Part shown: piece by piece, positions 1 through 10,664 of the stretch | Numbering within the stretch: the first letter of the stretch is position 1 | Layout: the number at the start of each line of letters is the position of its first letter | Notes under the pieces: generated by a model | What the model saw: only the letters and a program-made list of their open reading frames with translations | The model's database searches: none | Told to the model about the DNA's origin: nothing | Origin: Campanula takesimana | Lineage: Eukaryota; Streptophyta; Magnoliopsida; Asterales; Campanulaceae | Length of the DNA: 64,000 bases | Assembly (NCBI GenBank): GCA_026119855.1 | Contig: JAOWBW010000305.1 | Coordinates: forward strand, 744,001-808,000 | Reading direction: 5' to 3' | Made by a program: the position numbers and the translations under genes

Positions 1-1913
1 AAGCTACCATATGCAACTAGATGACATGTTATAAAACATAACAACATAATAGATATTTAACAATTAGCACATAATGACACAGCGGTAATTAAACACGTTA
101 CAAAGGATACTGAACCAAGGTTCTCGTAAGGATATAATCTCTGAAGCTTCAACAAACCACATCAACATTCGTAGCAGGGGGTTCCAGAATCATCAACAAC
201 CAAACAATAACAAGGAGTAAGTGACACAAAGTCACACCCCAAAATAAGTAGCTATAATGCTCACCAAAGGGAGCTAGCTCATCCCAACCAATGGCCAACT
301 GGAAGGGAAAAACCAGGGTTACCAGTGGAGACGTTATAATGTACTTGGCTCGTGTGCCATTATAATCACCCTCCACTGCCCGACTCAACCAAGTAAGACC
401 AGCTGGACCCTTTCTAAACTAATGCACACATTGTAAGCTCCAAAATAGGGAACCTTACCAAACACACCATAAAGATAATAAACTTTGCTCATAATTAGCT
501 CAACAACATTGTACAATAAACATCCATAACCAAAGGATTCTAAAGTAGGAAATTCCACAATTTCATCACAAGAACGAAACACATCAATGACCAAGAGAGA
601 TACGCGTCTATAATTTAATACGGTCTCTCTATATTGTTATCGATCCTTAATATTATGGTGAGTTCAGTTCCAAATCGATTATCTATAAGGACCAAGGACA
701 TACTATGGAGCAACAGAGAAATTCCAGTTATAACGATGAAGGGAGAACTAATGGGAATTAGGAATGCTATATGGCCAAGAACTAAACAAGGATGAAGAGG
801 AAAAGAAGAATTTCCAGAAGAAGTGAGGGTGCGCACGCCTCCTCCAGAAGGGTGCGTATGCCCCCTTGATCAGAAGGTTTTGGGCCAGAAGCAGGGGTAT
901 GGGTGCGCGCACTCCCCCTAAAAGGGTGCGAGCGCCTCCAAGCATCATTTGATTTGGCCAATTTAGAATAAGGAGGGTGCGCGCGCCTCCTTAAAAAGGG
1001 TGAGTGCGCCTCCTTCCATCAGTTGGTTTGGTCCATTTGGGGCAATGAAGGTGCGCACGCCCTCTAAAAGGGGTGCGCGCGCTTCCTAGTCGGATTGGCC
1101 CCTTTTCTGCAGAATTTCTGGGTTTGGACAAGAACCTACACCCCAAGCCTAAGGTATAACCATTCCTAGCATGACAAGAAACTAGCAATGCAAGGATGAA
1201 TTCCATCATACTTTCCTTACCAAACACTTCCCTACTATCTAGTAGTTACACACCATCACAAACAATCATGAAGCACCAAAATTTTCATCAAGAATTGCAT
1301 GAACAACCTAAAGGGAAAAAGGGGTAGTAACTTACTTGATGGGATGATTGATTGCACCAAATAGCCTTTTTCTTTCTTAGCTCTAGATGATCAACTCAAC
1401 ACCCTATTCATCTTGGTAGAGTTAATTTCTAGGAGAGGAAATAATTGGAAAAGAGACATGCAAGAAATTGAGGAACCCTTACCTTGGATTCTTTAGAATA
1501 GAATGTGATGGATTTGAACTCTAATCCACCACCATTGATGTAAGAAGACTTGAATTGGAGATGAATTGCAAGGGAATTTGCAGAAGTTGAAGAATGGCTT
1601 TTCTTTCCCTCTCTAGCTCTCACCAACTCAATTTTGAAGGAAATTTGAGGAAGATGATTGAGCTGGGTGAATTTCCCCCAACTTGAACCTCACAAACTAC
1701 TCTAAGGCCCCCAGACTTATCTTATGGACTTCTAGCCCCCTAGACTCAGATTTACTCTAAAGCCCCTAAAGTTCATCCTCGCACAAATACCCCCTTACCT
1801 TAATTTAATGAACTAACACATAACCCACAAATAAATGATGCAATGCAACGAAAGAAGTCACAAATAATTTCTAAAATTATGACTAAAATAGGGTCCGGGT
1901 TTGGGTCGTTACA
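1..1913 (-). repeat. Element F 3' LTR, truncated by the window edge
   Basis: This stretch repeats 19725-23040 with a few percent mismatch, after the solo LTR in that copy is removed. It ends GGTCGTTACA at 1913, read on the plus strand. About 405 bp of the LTR lie outside the window. It contains roughly 110 bp near 1450-1560 that the 5' LTR lacks. No gene is seen in it; the short frames are chance. Confidence 0.9.
827..1088. repeat. 74-bp tandem array of GC-rich motifs in F U3
   Basis: Eight copies of a motif close to GGGTGCGCGCGCCTCC start at about 827, 850, 901, 924, 975, 998, 1049 and 1072. The spacing alternates 23 and 51 bp, so it is a 74-bp unit repeated about four times with two motifs per unit. 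In element F's orientation it lies in U3, upstream of the presumed promoter. The other LTR has the same array at 22047-22306. Confidence 0.85.
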
Positions 1914-1928
1914 GTCACTCCCCCTAAA
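1914..1928 (-). promoter_or_regulatory. Polypurine tract of element F
   Basis: On the minus strand the run TTTAGGGGGAGTGAC ends directly at the start of the 3' LTR. This is the expected site and composition for the plus-strand primer of a plant chromovirus. Confidence 0.75.
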
Positions 1929-1947
1929 GAAAATTTTGTCCCGAAAT

Positions 1948-4900
1948 TTAGGCACACTTACCTAGACCTTCGAATAGCCAAGGATATTTTCGCTCCATCT
2001 CCTCTCTCAGCTCCCAAGTTGACTCTTCAACATTGTGATTTCTCCACTCAACCCTTACTAATGAAATGCTATTATTCCTCAACTCTTGAACCTTAGTATC
2101 CATTACTCGAATCGGGAGTTCCACATACGTCATGTCGGGTTCAACATCCTTCGGTATCTCCACTAACACATGAGAGGGGTCATAAACATATTTACGGAGC
2201 ATCGAGATGTGAAATACATCATGAATTCTACTTAAGGAGGACGGTAAAGCAAGACGATAAGCAAGATTTCCCACTCTTTCTAGAATCTCAAAAGGTCCTA
2301 AGTACCTCGGAGCAAGCTTTCCCTTTTTACCATACCTTTTGATCCCCACCTTTGGTGAAAGTTTTAAAAACACAAAATCTCCCACTCTAAACTCAAGGTC
2401 CCGTCTTCTGCTGTCGGAATAGCTTTTCTGTCTACTTTGGGCAGTCTTCAATCGGTCCCGAATAAGTTTAACTTTCTCTACTGAATCCTGAACCATATCA
2501 ACACCCCATAACTTAGCTTCCCCAACTTCATCCCAACAAATGGGAGACCTAAACTTCCTTCCATAAAGAGCCTCGTAAGGAGCCATCTGAATACTTGACT
2601 GATAACTATTGTTGTAGGCAAACTCAACCAGCGGTAGATGACTATCCCATGAGTCTGAAAAGTCCACTGAACAAGCCCATAACATGTCTTCCAAAATCTG
2701 AATTGTTCTCTCGGACTGACCATCGATTTGCGGATGAAATGCTGTACTGAATCTCACATTTGTGCCTAAGGACTTTTGCAACGCTTGCCAAAACCGAGAG
2801 GTAAATCGAGGATCTCTGTCTGACACAATACTAACCGGCACTCCGTGAAGCCTCACAATCTCACCTATATACAAGCTCGCAAGCCTTTCCATCGAATAAC
2901 TAATGTCAACCGGTAGAAAATGAGCGGACTTGGTTAATCTATCAACAATTACCCAAATGGCATCATGCTTACTCCGAGTACGAGGTAACCCGGTTACAAA
3001 ATCCATCGTAATGTGCTCCCATTTCCACTCCGGAATCTCTAAAGGTTGGAGTAACCCTGCGGGTCTCTGATGTTCGGCTTTCACTTGCTTACATGTTAAA
3101 CATTTTGATACATACTCCGCTATTTCCCGTTTCATGTTGTTCCACCAAAAATGTTGTTTCAAATTCTGATACATCTTCGTATTCCCGGGGTGAATAATGT
3201 AGTTGGACTTATGACCCTCATCAAGGACTTGGTGTTTAATTCCATCAATATCCGGTACGCACAACCGACCTCTATAAGTTAAAACTCCTTCAGAATCAAG
3301 CAAGAAATCAATATACTGTCTATCACCGACACGATCCATTATTTTTCTCAACTCCAGGTCATCCTTTTGGGTATCCTTTATTTGTTGAATCAATGTTGGT
3401 AAAATCCGAATATTCGCAAATATAGCCCCATGTCTCGATTCACGGGGACTCCAATCCCGAGCATCCTCTAACATTTTCCATTCCCGAACCATCATCAAAT
3501 CCATATAGGACTTCCGACTAATGGCATCCGCTACCACGTTCGCCTTGCCCGGATGGTAAGATATGGTACAATCATAATCCTTCAAAAGTTCCATCCACCT
3601 ACGCTGTCAGTTATTCAATTCCTTTTGAGAGAAAAGATATTTCAAACTCTTGTGATCCTTTAAAATATCAAACTTTGCTCCATAAAGGTAGTGTTTCCAC
3701 TTATGTAACGCAAACACAATCGTAGCAAGTTCCATATCATGGGTTGGGTAATTCTGTTCATAAGGGGTCAATTTTCTCGAAGCATAAGCAATAACCTTCC
3801 CGTTCTGCATCAAAACACAACCAAGGCCCTCCTTCGAAGAGTCACTGTAGATTACTAAATTATCATTCCCATTCGGTAATACAAGGATAGGAGCGGTTGT
3901 TAATCTCTTTTTCAACTCTTCAAAACTATTCTGACATTTTTCACTCCATACAAACGGAAAATTCTTCCAGGTCAATTGAGTCAATGGTGTAGCAATCCGT
4001 GAAAACCCCTCAATAAATCTTCGGTAGTACCCGGCTAAACCCAGAAAACTCCGGATCTCTGTTACTGTTTCTGGCCTCTTCTAATCCACTATAGCTTCGA
4101 TTTTGGATGGATCCACTGAAATCCCCTTATTAGATACAACATGGCCCAAGAATGAGACTCTTTCAAGCCAAAACTCACACTTACTAAATTTCGCAAACAA
4201 CTGTTTCTCCCGAAGCACGGATAAAACTATTCTCAAGTGCTGTTCGTGTTCCTCCCTTGATTTGGAATAAACCAAAATATCATCAATAAACACCACCACA
4301 AACAAATCCAAGTAAGGTTTGAACACCCTATTCATTAAATCCATGAACACGGCCGGTGCATTGGTCAACCCAAATGGCATGACTAGAAACTCATAGTGAC
4401 CGTAACGGGTACGAAAGGCGGTCTTGGAAATATCCTCGGAACGAATATTTAGCTGGTGATACCCACTCCTCAAATCCAGTTTTGAGAAAACAGTCGAACC
4501 CTGAAGTTGGTCAAACAAATCATCGATGTGTGGTAAAGGGTATTTGTTCTTGATAGTTGCTTGATTCAATTTCTGGTAGTCAATACAAAGTCTCAAAGAT
4601 CCATCTTTCTTTTTCACAAATAATATTGGAGCTCCCCACGGTGAAACACTCGGTCGGATAAATCCCTTATCAAGTAATTCCTGTAACTGGACCTTTAACT
4701 CCTTCAATTCAGCTGGGGCCATTCTGTAAGGTGATTTAGAAATTGGAGCAATACCTGGAAGCAAGTCAATGTAAAACTCTATTTCCCTATCGGGAGGCAT
4801 CACAAATTCAGAAGAAAACACGTCAGGGAATTCTCAGGCTACAGGCACATCATTCAACTCAGGCAACTTCTTAGTAGTATCTAGAACACTAGCCAAAAAC

Positions 4901-5006
4901 CCTACACAACCCCGCGATAACAATTTCCTAGCTTTCAAATACGAAATGACACGAATATCTCTACCCCAGGGAGTAGCCTAAAAAATAAATTCAGGTATAC
5001 CAGGAA
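1948..5006 (-). pseudogene. Element F pol: RT, RNase H, integrase with chromodomain
   Basis: Read on the minus strand. RT (4821-4081) shows [10 protein letters not shown], the LDLRSGYHQ block, MPFGLTNAP and the catalytic FIDD. RNase H follows (3984-3607) with IYSDSS and the ELATIVFAL block. Integrase (3594-1948) has the HHCC finger ending CLTCKQ, core Asp residues in MDFVTGLP and VSDRDPRF, and the Glu in DGQSERT. The C-terminus has the LSPKVG/LGPFEI block and a chromodomain-like VEWRNHNVEESTWELREE. In-frame stops lie at 4081 (TAG where Trp is usual), near 3604 (TGA) and upstream of 4821, so no full polyprotein can be made. The protease-RT linker is cut by the Sirevirus at 5011/17771. Confidence 0.9.
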
Positions 5007-5011
5007 CAGAG
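5007..5011. repeat. Target-site duplication of the Sirevirus (left)
   Basis: CAGAG directly before the TGTTAGG terminus, matched by CAGAG at 17771-17775. Confidence 0.95.
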
Positions 5012-6376
5012 TGTTAGGCCCAATTGATAGGAAAATAGGCTAGAGGGGGGGGGTGAATAGCCTTTTTAAAACTTTTACAAAGAAACACTTTTAAAAGCAA
5101 AGTCACTTATCAGTTTGCAAACTATTATCAGTAAGCGCAGCGGAGAAGATATGACAAAGTTTTAACTCACACTAAAATCGGTAAGAAATAGTTTTTAGAG
5201 CTTAGTTTAAACACAAAGTTGTTTCCAAAAGTTCAATGCAGTTTCAAGAGATTGGTCAATGGAAATTACAATGAATCAGTACGAACATATGCAATCTGCC
5301 GGTGATAGAATTCCAACCGGCAACGATACAGTAAGCAACAGAGACACAAGGATTTGGAGAGGTTCACAGTGTAAATACTGCTACGTCCTCTACCAAGTTT
5401 GTTCAGAACTTGGATTTGGGTTAAGAGTACTATTAGATATCTCTAGTCTATTACAAGCACGGCTTTATCGGTATACAAAGACTAAGTTCTAGAAATTTCT
5501 AATGGATCGTAAAACAAATCTGACCAAGTGTTTTTGAGCGGCAAGTTCAAAAGAACTTATCTCACTCAGGTGGGTGTGTGAATAACTCAAACAACATATT
5601 CCTTAAATGATCTAGTTCGGGAATACTAACAATGTTGTTGAGTTGGTGCACAAGTGTATGTCCTATTAAATGATCTAATGATTATCTGGACACAGAATGT
5701 TTGAGTCTTTAATGAATACTCAAAAACATTCAACTCTCTTCAATGCTTTATTTTCACCAACCTTCTTCAATGCCCTAAGTCCACTATTTATAAGAGGAGT
5801 GAATGTCTTGAGTCTTGTAGAAGAAGGCTTGCAATTTGAATATCCAGCTGGGTAGTTGAGGAGCATTAAATGCGGTGTCTTTAGCATTAATGGCGAAGAT
5901 ATGGAGTACACGCATGCTTGCAAAAGTCTGATGGGTAAAAACCCATTTGTCTCAACCGGTTACCTGCAAAAAGAAAGTAGGGACAAAGTATAGCTAAAAC
6001 TAGCTATGTGTCAGACGGTGCAGTAATCATGACAGAGCAGTTAAACAACTTTCTGATAAGACAGTACAGAAAAGACAGAGACAATCAGTAAGTTAGAACA
6101 ACAAAACCTGACTGTCAGTAAGGTTGAAATTGTCCTTGCTGATTGTTTTAGTCACCGGCAACTTGTGTAGTAAGTTGATCGGCATGTTTAATTCTGGTCT
6201 GCTGATTGTGCTTCCTTCTGATGGTTGCCAAGATTGAAAAGTTGGAATACACCTGTGCTGGTCACCAGGAATCCTAAGGGTACCTTACAAGGTTCTATTA
6301 AAAATTGGGGGATCCTAAGTGATAACTATGATTGGGATTAAGCAATTCTATGTCCTTAACATATATTTGAACAACA
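5012..6376 (-). repeat. Sirevirus 3' LTR
   Basis: 1365 bp, starting TGTTAGGCCC and ending TTGAACAACA on the plus strand; a near copy lies at 16402-17770. It starts with a G-run near 5045 that varies in length between the copies. I find no convincing gene in it. Confidence 0.95.
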
Positions 6377-6386
6377 ATCTCCTCCT
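6377..6386 (-). promoter_or_regulatory. Polypurine tract of the Sirevirus
   Basis: On the minus strand AGGAGGAGAT directly abuts the 3' LTR, the expected place for the plus-strand primer. Confidence 0.85.
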
Positions 6387-6746
6387 AATTGCTTAAGTCC
6401 AATCACCCTGTCCAAGAACATCTATCTTAGCTTAGTAAAAGAATGTATAAGGAATGTCTATTTATTATCATTCCCTAAGCCAAGTCACACACTAGATGTC
6501 TTAAAAAGGTAAAATTACAAAATGATAAAAAGTAAGAGTAAAAGAAAAAAAATGAGTTGCTGATTGCTTATGATCAGCAGGGAGAATAATAATCTGCAAA
6601 ACAAAGTTAGCATGAATAGCAGCAGATATTATAAGAGAATATAACATAATAAAAAATAAGCACACATAAGACAGTAATGGTTAGCAAAGAAGTCTTGGAT
6701 AAATCGTTGAAGGTCTTCTGGATATATATATCATTGGCTATATTGA

Positions 6747-9700
6747 CTAGGAAACATGAGGATCCTCTTGCTGGTCAGTGGCCTTTGATGTAGAGTCAGT
6801 AAGCTTGGCTTTCTTCTTTGCTCTTTTCTCTTTCTTTTCAGCTTCTCTCTTTTTCCTTCTTTGAGTGCTCTCCAGTCTTTCAGTCAGCATGGCATTATTA
6901 GCTTCCAGAGTCGCTATCTTCATTTGAGCATCAGCAAGAGCAGACTTGGCAGTAGATAGATCTTTTTCAGTTCTTTCTAAGTCTCTAATCTGCAACCTTT
7001 GCTCATCAACTAGTTGTTGTTGAATAGAATGCATACTCCCCAAACTTTCTGAAAGGGTAATTAGCCTTGACTCTCTGTCCTCCAGCAGATCTTTCAGGTC
7101 TTGAATTCTCTTGCTTTCCTCCTCCTGATGGACTTAAGGAGTTTGTCAGAAATATCCTTATGAATGCGGTTCAATTTGTCACGGAGGAAGAGACCAGTAT
7201 CACCCAGATCGGTACGAGTAACAGGCACTTGTAAATTCTCAGTATCCCCTTCAAGGTAACTGAAGTATTCATACATACTATTCAGACCACGGGTTTTGAC
7301 AAACCAAGAGAAGAATGCATCAGGAAGGAAGGAATGAAGTCTTCATTGATCAAATCAGCATCTTCTACAAGACCATCAGAAGCAGGCACAGACAACTCAT
7401 CATCAGAAGATAGAACAATCAGTAATGGAGAAGCTGGCACAGGAGAGGGAGCAGATGGCAGAGGCAAAGGAAAAACTTGTTGAAGGAAAGAAGCATCAGC
7501 AGCATATCTGTCGGCAAGAAGAAACTCAGCAGGAACAGACGTGGAGGCAACAAGATCGGCAGAAACTACATCGGCACGGGCGATCGGCAAAGGAAATTGC
7601 GGATGAATAATAACTGCACGTTCAGCCGGCAGATGGAACACACCATTGTCTTCTAGAGAAAGAAAGATAGCCAGAATGAAATTCAAATAAGCACGACCTT
7701 CAAGAATCATGGTCATTAACCCGGCATTCATCAGCCTTGAGGTATAGACCAGATGATCGGCACGCTGTCTTGGATGGAACATCGGTAGAGTTAGTGCAAG
7801 GGCAGCAGATTTAACCAAGTGCAAAAGACCTCGAGAGTTAGTAGCTCGGTATTCAAGAATGTCATGGAGTTCATCATTGATCATCATGCACCTTTTCATC
7901 AATCCATTTGTAGCGATGCTGACTTCCTTGGGTGATGGACCAGGTAGATGAATTTTGCCGCCAACTTTTAGCTTACCAGGCAGGTAATGTAGAGGTTCAA
8001 AAGCTGGTCCTTTTACCTTGAGCTTGGAGACCCGGGGAGCTTTCCCTTTTCTCCTTTTGAATTCAGGTTTAATCCAGGGCAAGAACGTAAGCTGTTCACT
8101 AGTCGAGCCCGGAAGAAATGAGTGATTGGGACCTAAAGGATTAGGAATTGATTGCAGAGAATTTGACGGCAGCTCTATATAATCCTCAGGATCTATTTCA
8201 TCAGAGCTGTCATTCCTACCAGCAGCTGCAGCAACAGGAACCGGTTGTGTTCATCAGCAACAACTGGAGCAATAAGGGCCTCGGGAGCAGGTAGCAAAGG
8301 AAAGGAAATAGGAGCAAATAAAGCATCCTGAAATTCCTCAAATTGTAAGTCAGCAGCAATCAGAGCATCAAAGTCAGCATTATGATCTTGATTGGCAATC
8401 TCTGTATCGGCACCTCTTCCCAACTCAACAATCTCTCTAACACCAGTAGGAGCTACCATAATCACATCAGTAGAAGAGATATGGACCTTAATAATCTGAG
8501 TGTCGGCAGTTGGCTCAGATGGATGAGTGTCGGTAGTTGGCTCATCAGCATACACATCAGCAATAACTTCTTCATCAGCACAAGCTCCTCCTGATATCGG
8601 CAAGTCACCAACTTCATCAGCAGATTGAGTTTCTATAGTTTCCTCAATTGATGCAAGTTGGTCTTTTTTAACAATCAGAGGTTGAGTGTCCATAGTTTCC
8701 TCAACTTGATTAACTAAGGATTCATCAGCAGTGCTGGTCTCATCAACAGGTTGAGTGTCTGAAGTTTTCTCAACAGTCTGTTCAACAGACTTATCAGCAG
8801 AGCCACGCTCAGAGCCATCACTGGCTAGAACTGAGTCAGTAAATGCTTCAGCAGAAGATATAGAAGTAGGGGCAGCAGCTGCATAATCTTGATCAGTAGA
8901 GGGCTTTTTAAAGACAATACTTATCGGCAACTTATCATACTCGCCGATAGAATCAGAAGAAGTGATTGTTTCACCAGCAGCTTTGTGAGTACAAAAAAAA
9001 TCAGCAGTATCAATAGAGCTGGCTGGAGTAGAGTCGGCAAGAATCCTTTCGGTAGAAGGAGCAGGAGTAGAAACATCGGCAGGGGCTACATCAGCAACCT
9101 TGACAACTTTCTTTGCCTTCTTCTTTTTAGGAGTACCAGCAGCAGGAACAACTATTGTGCTGGTAGGAGCCTTCTTGGAAATCCTATTCCAGTCAGTAAG
9201 TTTAAAGGATTTGAGCTTGTCAAAATCAAGACTAGGGGGTGCAGGGGAAGCCCTAACAATTGCTGAGTTGCGCCTCAAGATAGTGCTAATCAGCATATAA
9301 TGGTATCCTTTACCGGGGTGATCTTTGTTCTTCTTTCTATCCTCCTTATACTTAACGGCAGCAATGGCAATGACCCTAAACAGGTAGGCACACCAGTTGA
9401 ATTCTTCTTGCAACACGATGGCTGCCATTGCTTCAAACTGTACGTCAGTAACATGGCTGTGAGAGCCAGATCTGCATACCAAACATCTATCCATAATCTC
9501 TGCAAGGGCAAATAATCTTCTTCTGTAGTGAGCTTTGAGATGATTATCTCCACTGAGTCTGGGACTGGCTCCTCTCATTAGAGTCCATGCCTTGTCCAAT
9601 GTCTGGTCATCAGTAATAGAGTCAGCACCCTCATTCCCAAGCAGAGGGAATGCTTCATGAATAGAAGAAGGGGTAACGGAGATCGGCACGCCGGCGACGG

Positions 9701-9932
9701 TTGAGGCGATGGAGACGAAGACAGAGGAGTCATTGCGATCAGTAATGACGGAGGCATTTGAGAAGAACTCTTGAACTTGACCCAAAAATATAAACTCAAT
9801 ACCAGTTGGAGAGATGAAGGAGTCCAGAAGAGATCCAATCAGAAGATTCTTCAAGAAATCACCGTCAAGAGTGTCGTCGAAGAAGGTGGAGTCAACATAG
9901 CCTCCATAGATATCCTTTTCGTTGCTAGACAT
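6747..9932 (-). pseudogene. Sirevirus third ORF (env-like/accessory), broken
   Basis: A sense-strand reading frame between pol and the 3' LTR, about 1060 codons, starting at ATG 9932 (MSSNEKD). The long N-terminal frame runs to 8193. Coding then continues in other frames after single-base shifts near 8250, 7318 and 7130. The first ~230 residues (VQEFFSNAS, RRRLFALAEIMDR) resemble the 'putative plant transposon protein' domain found beside plant retroelements (from memory, not searched). The middle is acidic and low complexity, rich in Ala-Asp, Thr and Val. The C-terminus is a strong coiled-coil candidate (around 7115-6860) followed by a basic Lys/Arg stretch. Third ORFs here are known for Sireviruses and are often called env-like; I see no signal peptide or fusion peptide, so an envelope role is not supported. 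Function unknown. Confidence 0.75.
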
Positions 9933-10664
9933 TTTCTGCAAAATCACTCAACAGATCTCACAAGTTAGAACAAATTAGTTCAAAATAGATTGAAATGAAA
10001 GTGTAAAATCATCAAGTAGTTACCAGAAAATAGTGTTAACTCTGGTTGAAGAACGTAAGAGAATATGAAAAAAGATGAAGAACACAAGCAATAGAGATAT
10101 CAAGAGAGAGTGAAGAGTGAAAAGACCAAGAGGAGTTTAAGTGTAGCTTATATATGTTATGGAAGAGAGAGAGAGAGAATAGGAAGAGTTTGCATGGGAG
10201 AAAGAAAAATAATGATGAGTTTAACTGTAGCGAATACCTCGGAGAACGTGCGCACACAATGCATTAAATACACGAACCGGACGGTTTAATTTAGACGGTT
10301 AAACTTAGAAGAGAGAAAGGGTAGAAACGGCAACAATAAAGTTAAGGTTACCTTTTTGATTTATCACAAAGAGTTGGGATAAATATTTGACACGATTTGG
10401 GCAAGGCGGTGCACACACGTGTCAGAGAGGAGGTGTGACCGATTGTACCTTTGATTTGACTAAGCTTACGTCATGTGTCAGAGAATCCTTATCCGTTTGA
10501 ATGAGATCTACCGATGAATTTTGAATTTTGACGAGTCGGCAAGACATGATTCGGCAAGTTGTTGATCAGCAAGATAATTATCGGCATGATGTTTGTCGGC
10601 AAGATAATTTTCGATCTGCTGATTTTATCGGCAGACTAACACAAGTAGCAAAGTCAGCACAAGT
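9933..10664 (-). other. Sirevirus spacer between pol and the third ORF
   Basis: 732 bp without a supported gene. At 10530-10640 the word TCGGCAAG and its variants (TCAGCAAG, TCGGCATG, CTGCTGAT) occur about eight times in roughly 110 bp. The rest is AT-rich, with a GA-rich run near 10168. Confidence 0.7.

Noticed and set aside
5259..5492. 77-codon plus-strand frame in both Sirevirus LTRs (also 16652-16885)
   Set aside because: Kept in both copies only because LTRs are duplicated; no domain and not downstream of a promoter in the element's orientation.
10036..10257. Phe/Ser/Leu-rich minus frame resembling a membrane peptide
   Set aside because: It lies in the spacer before the third ORF, is low complexity from a GA-rich run and has no supporting signal.
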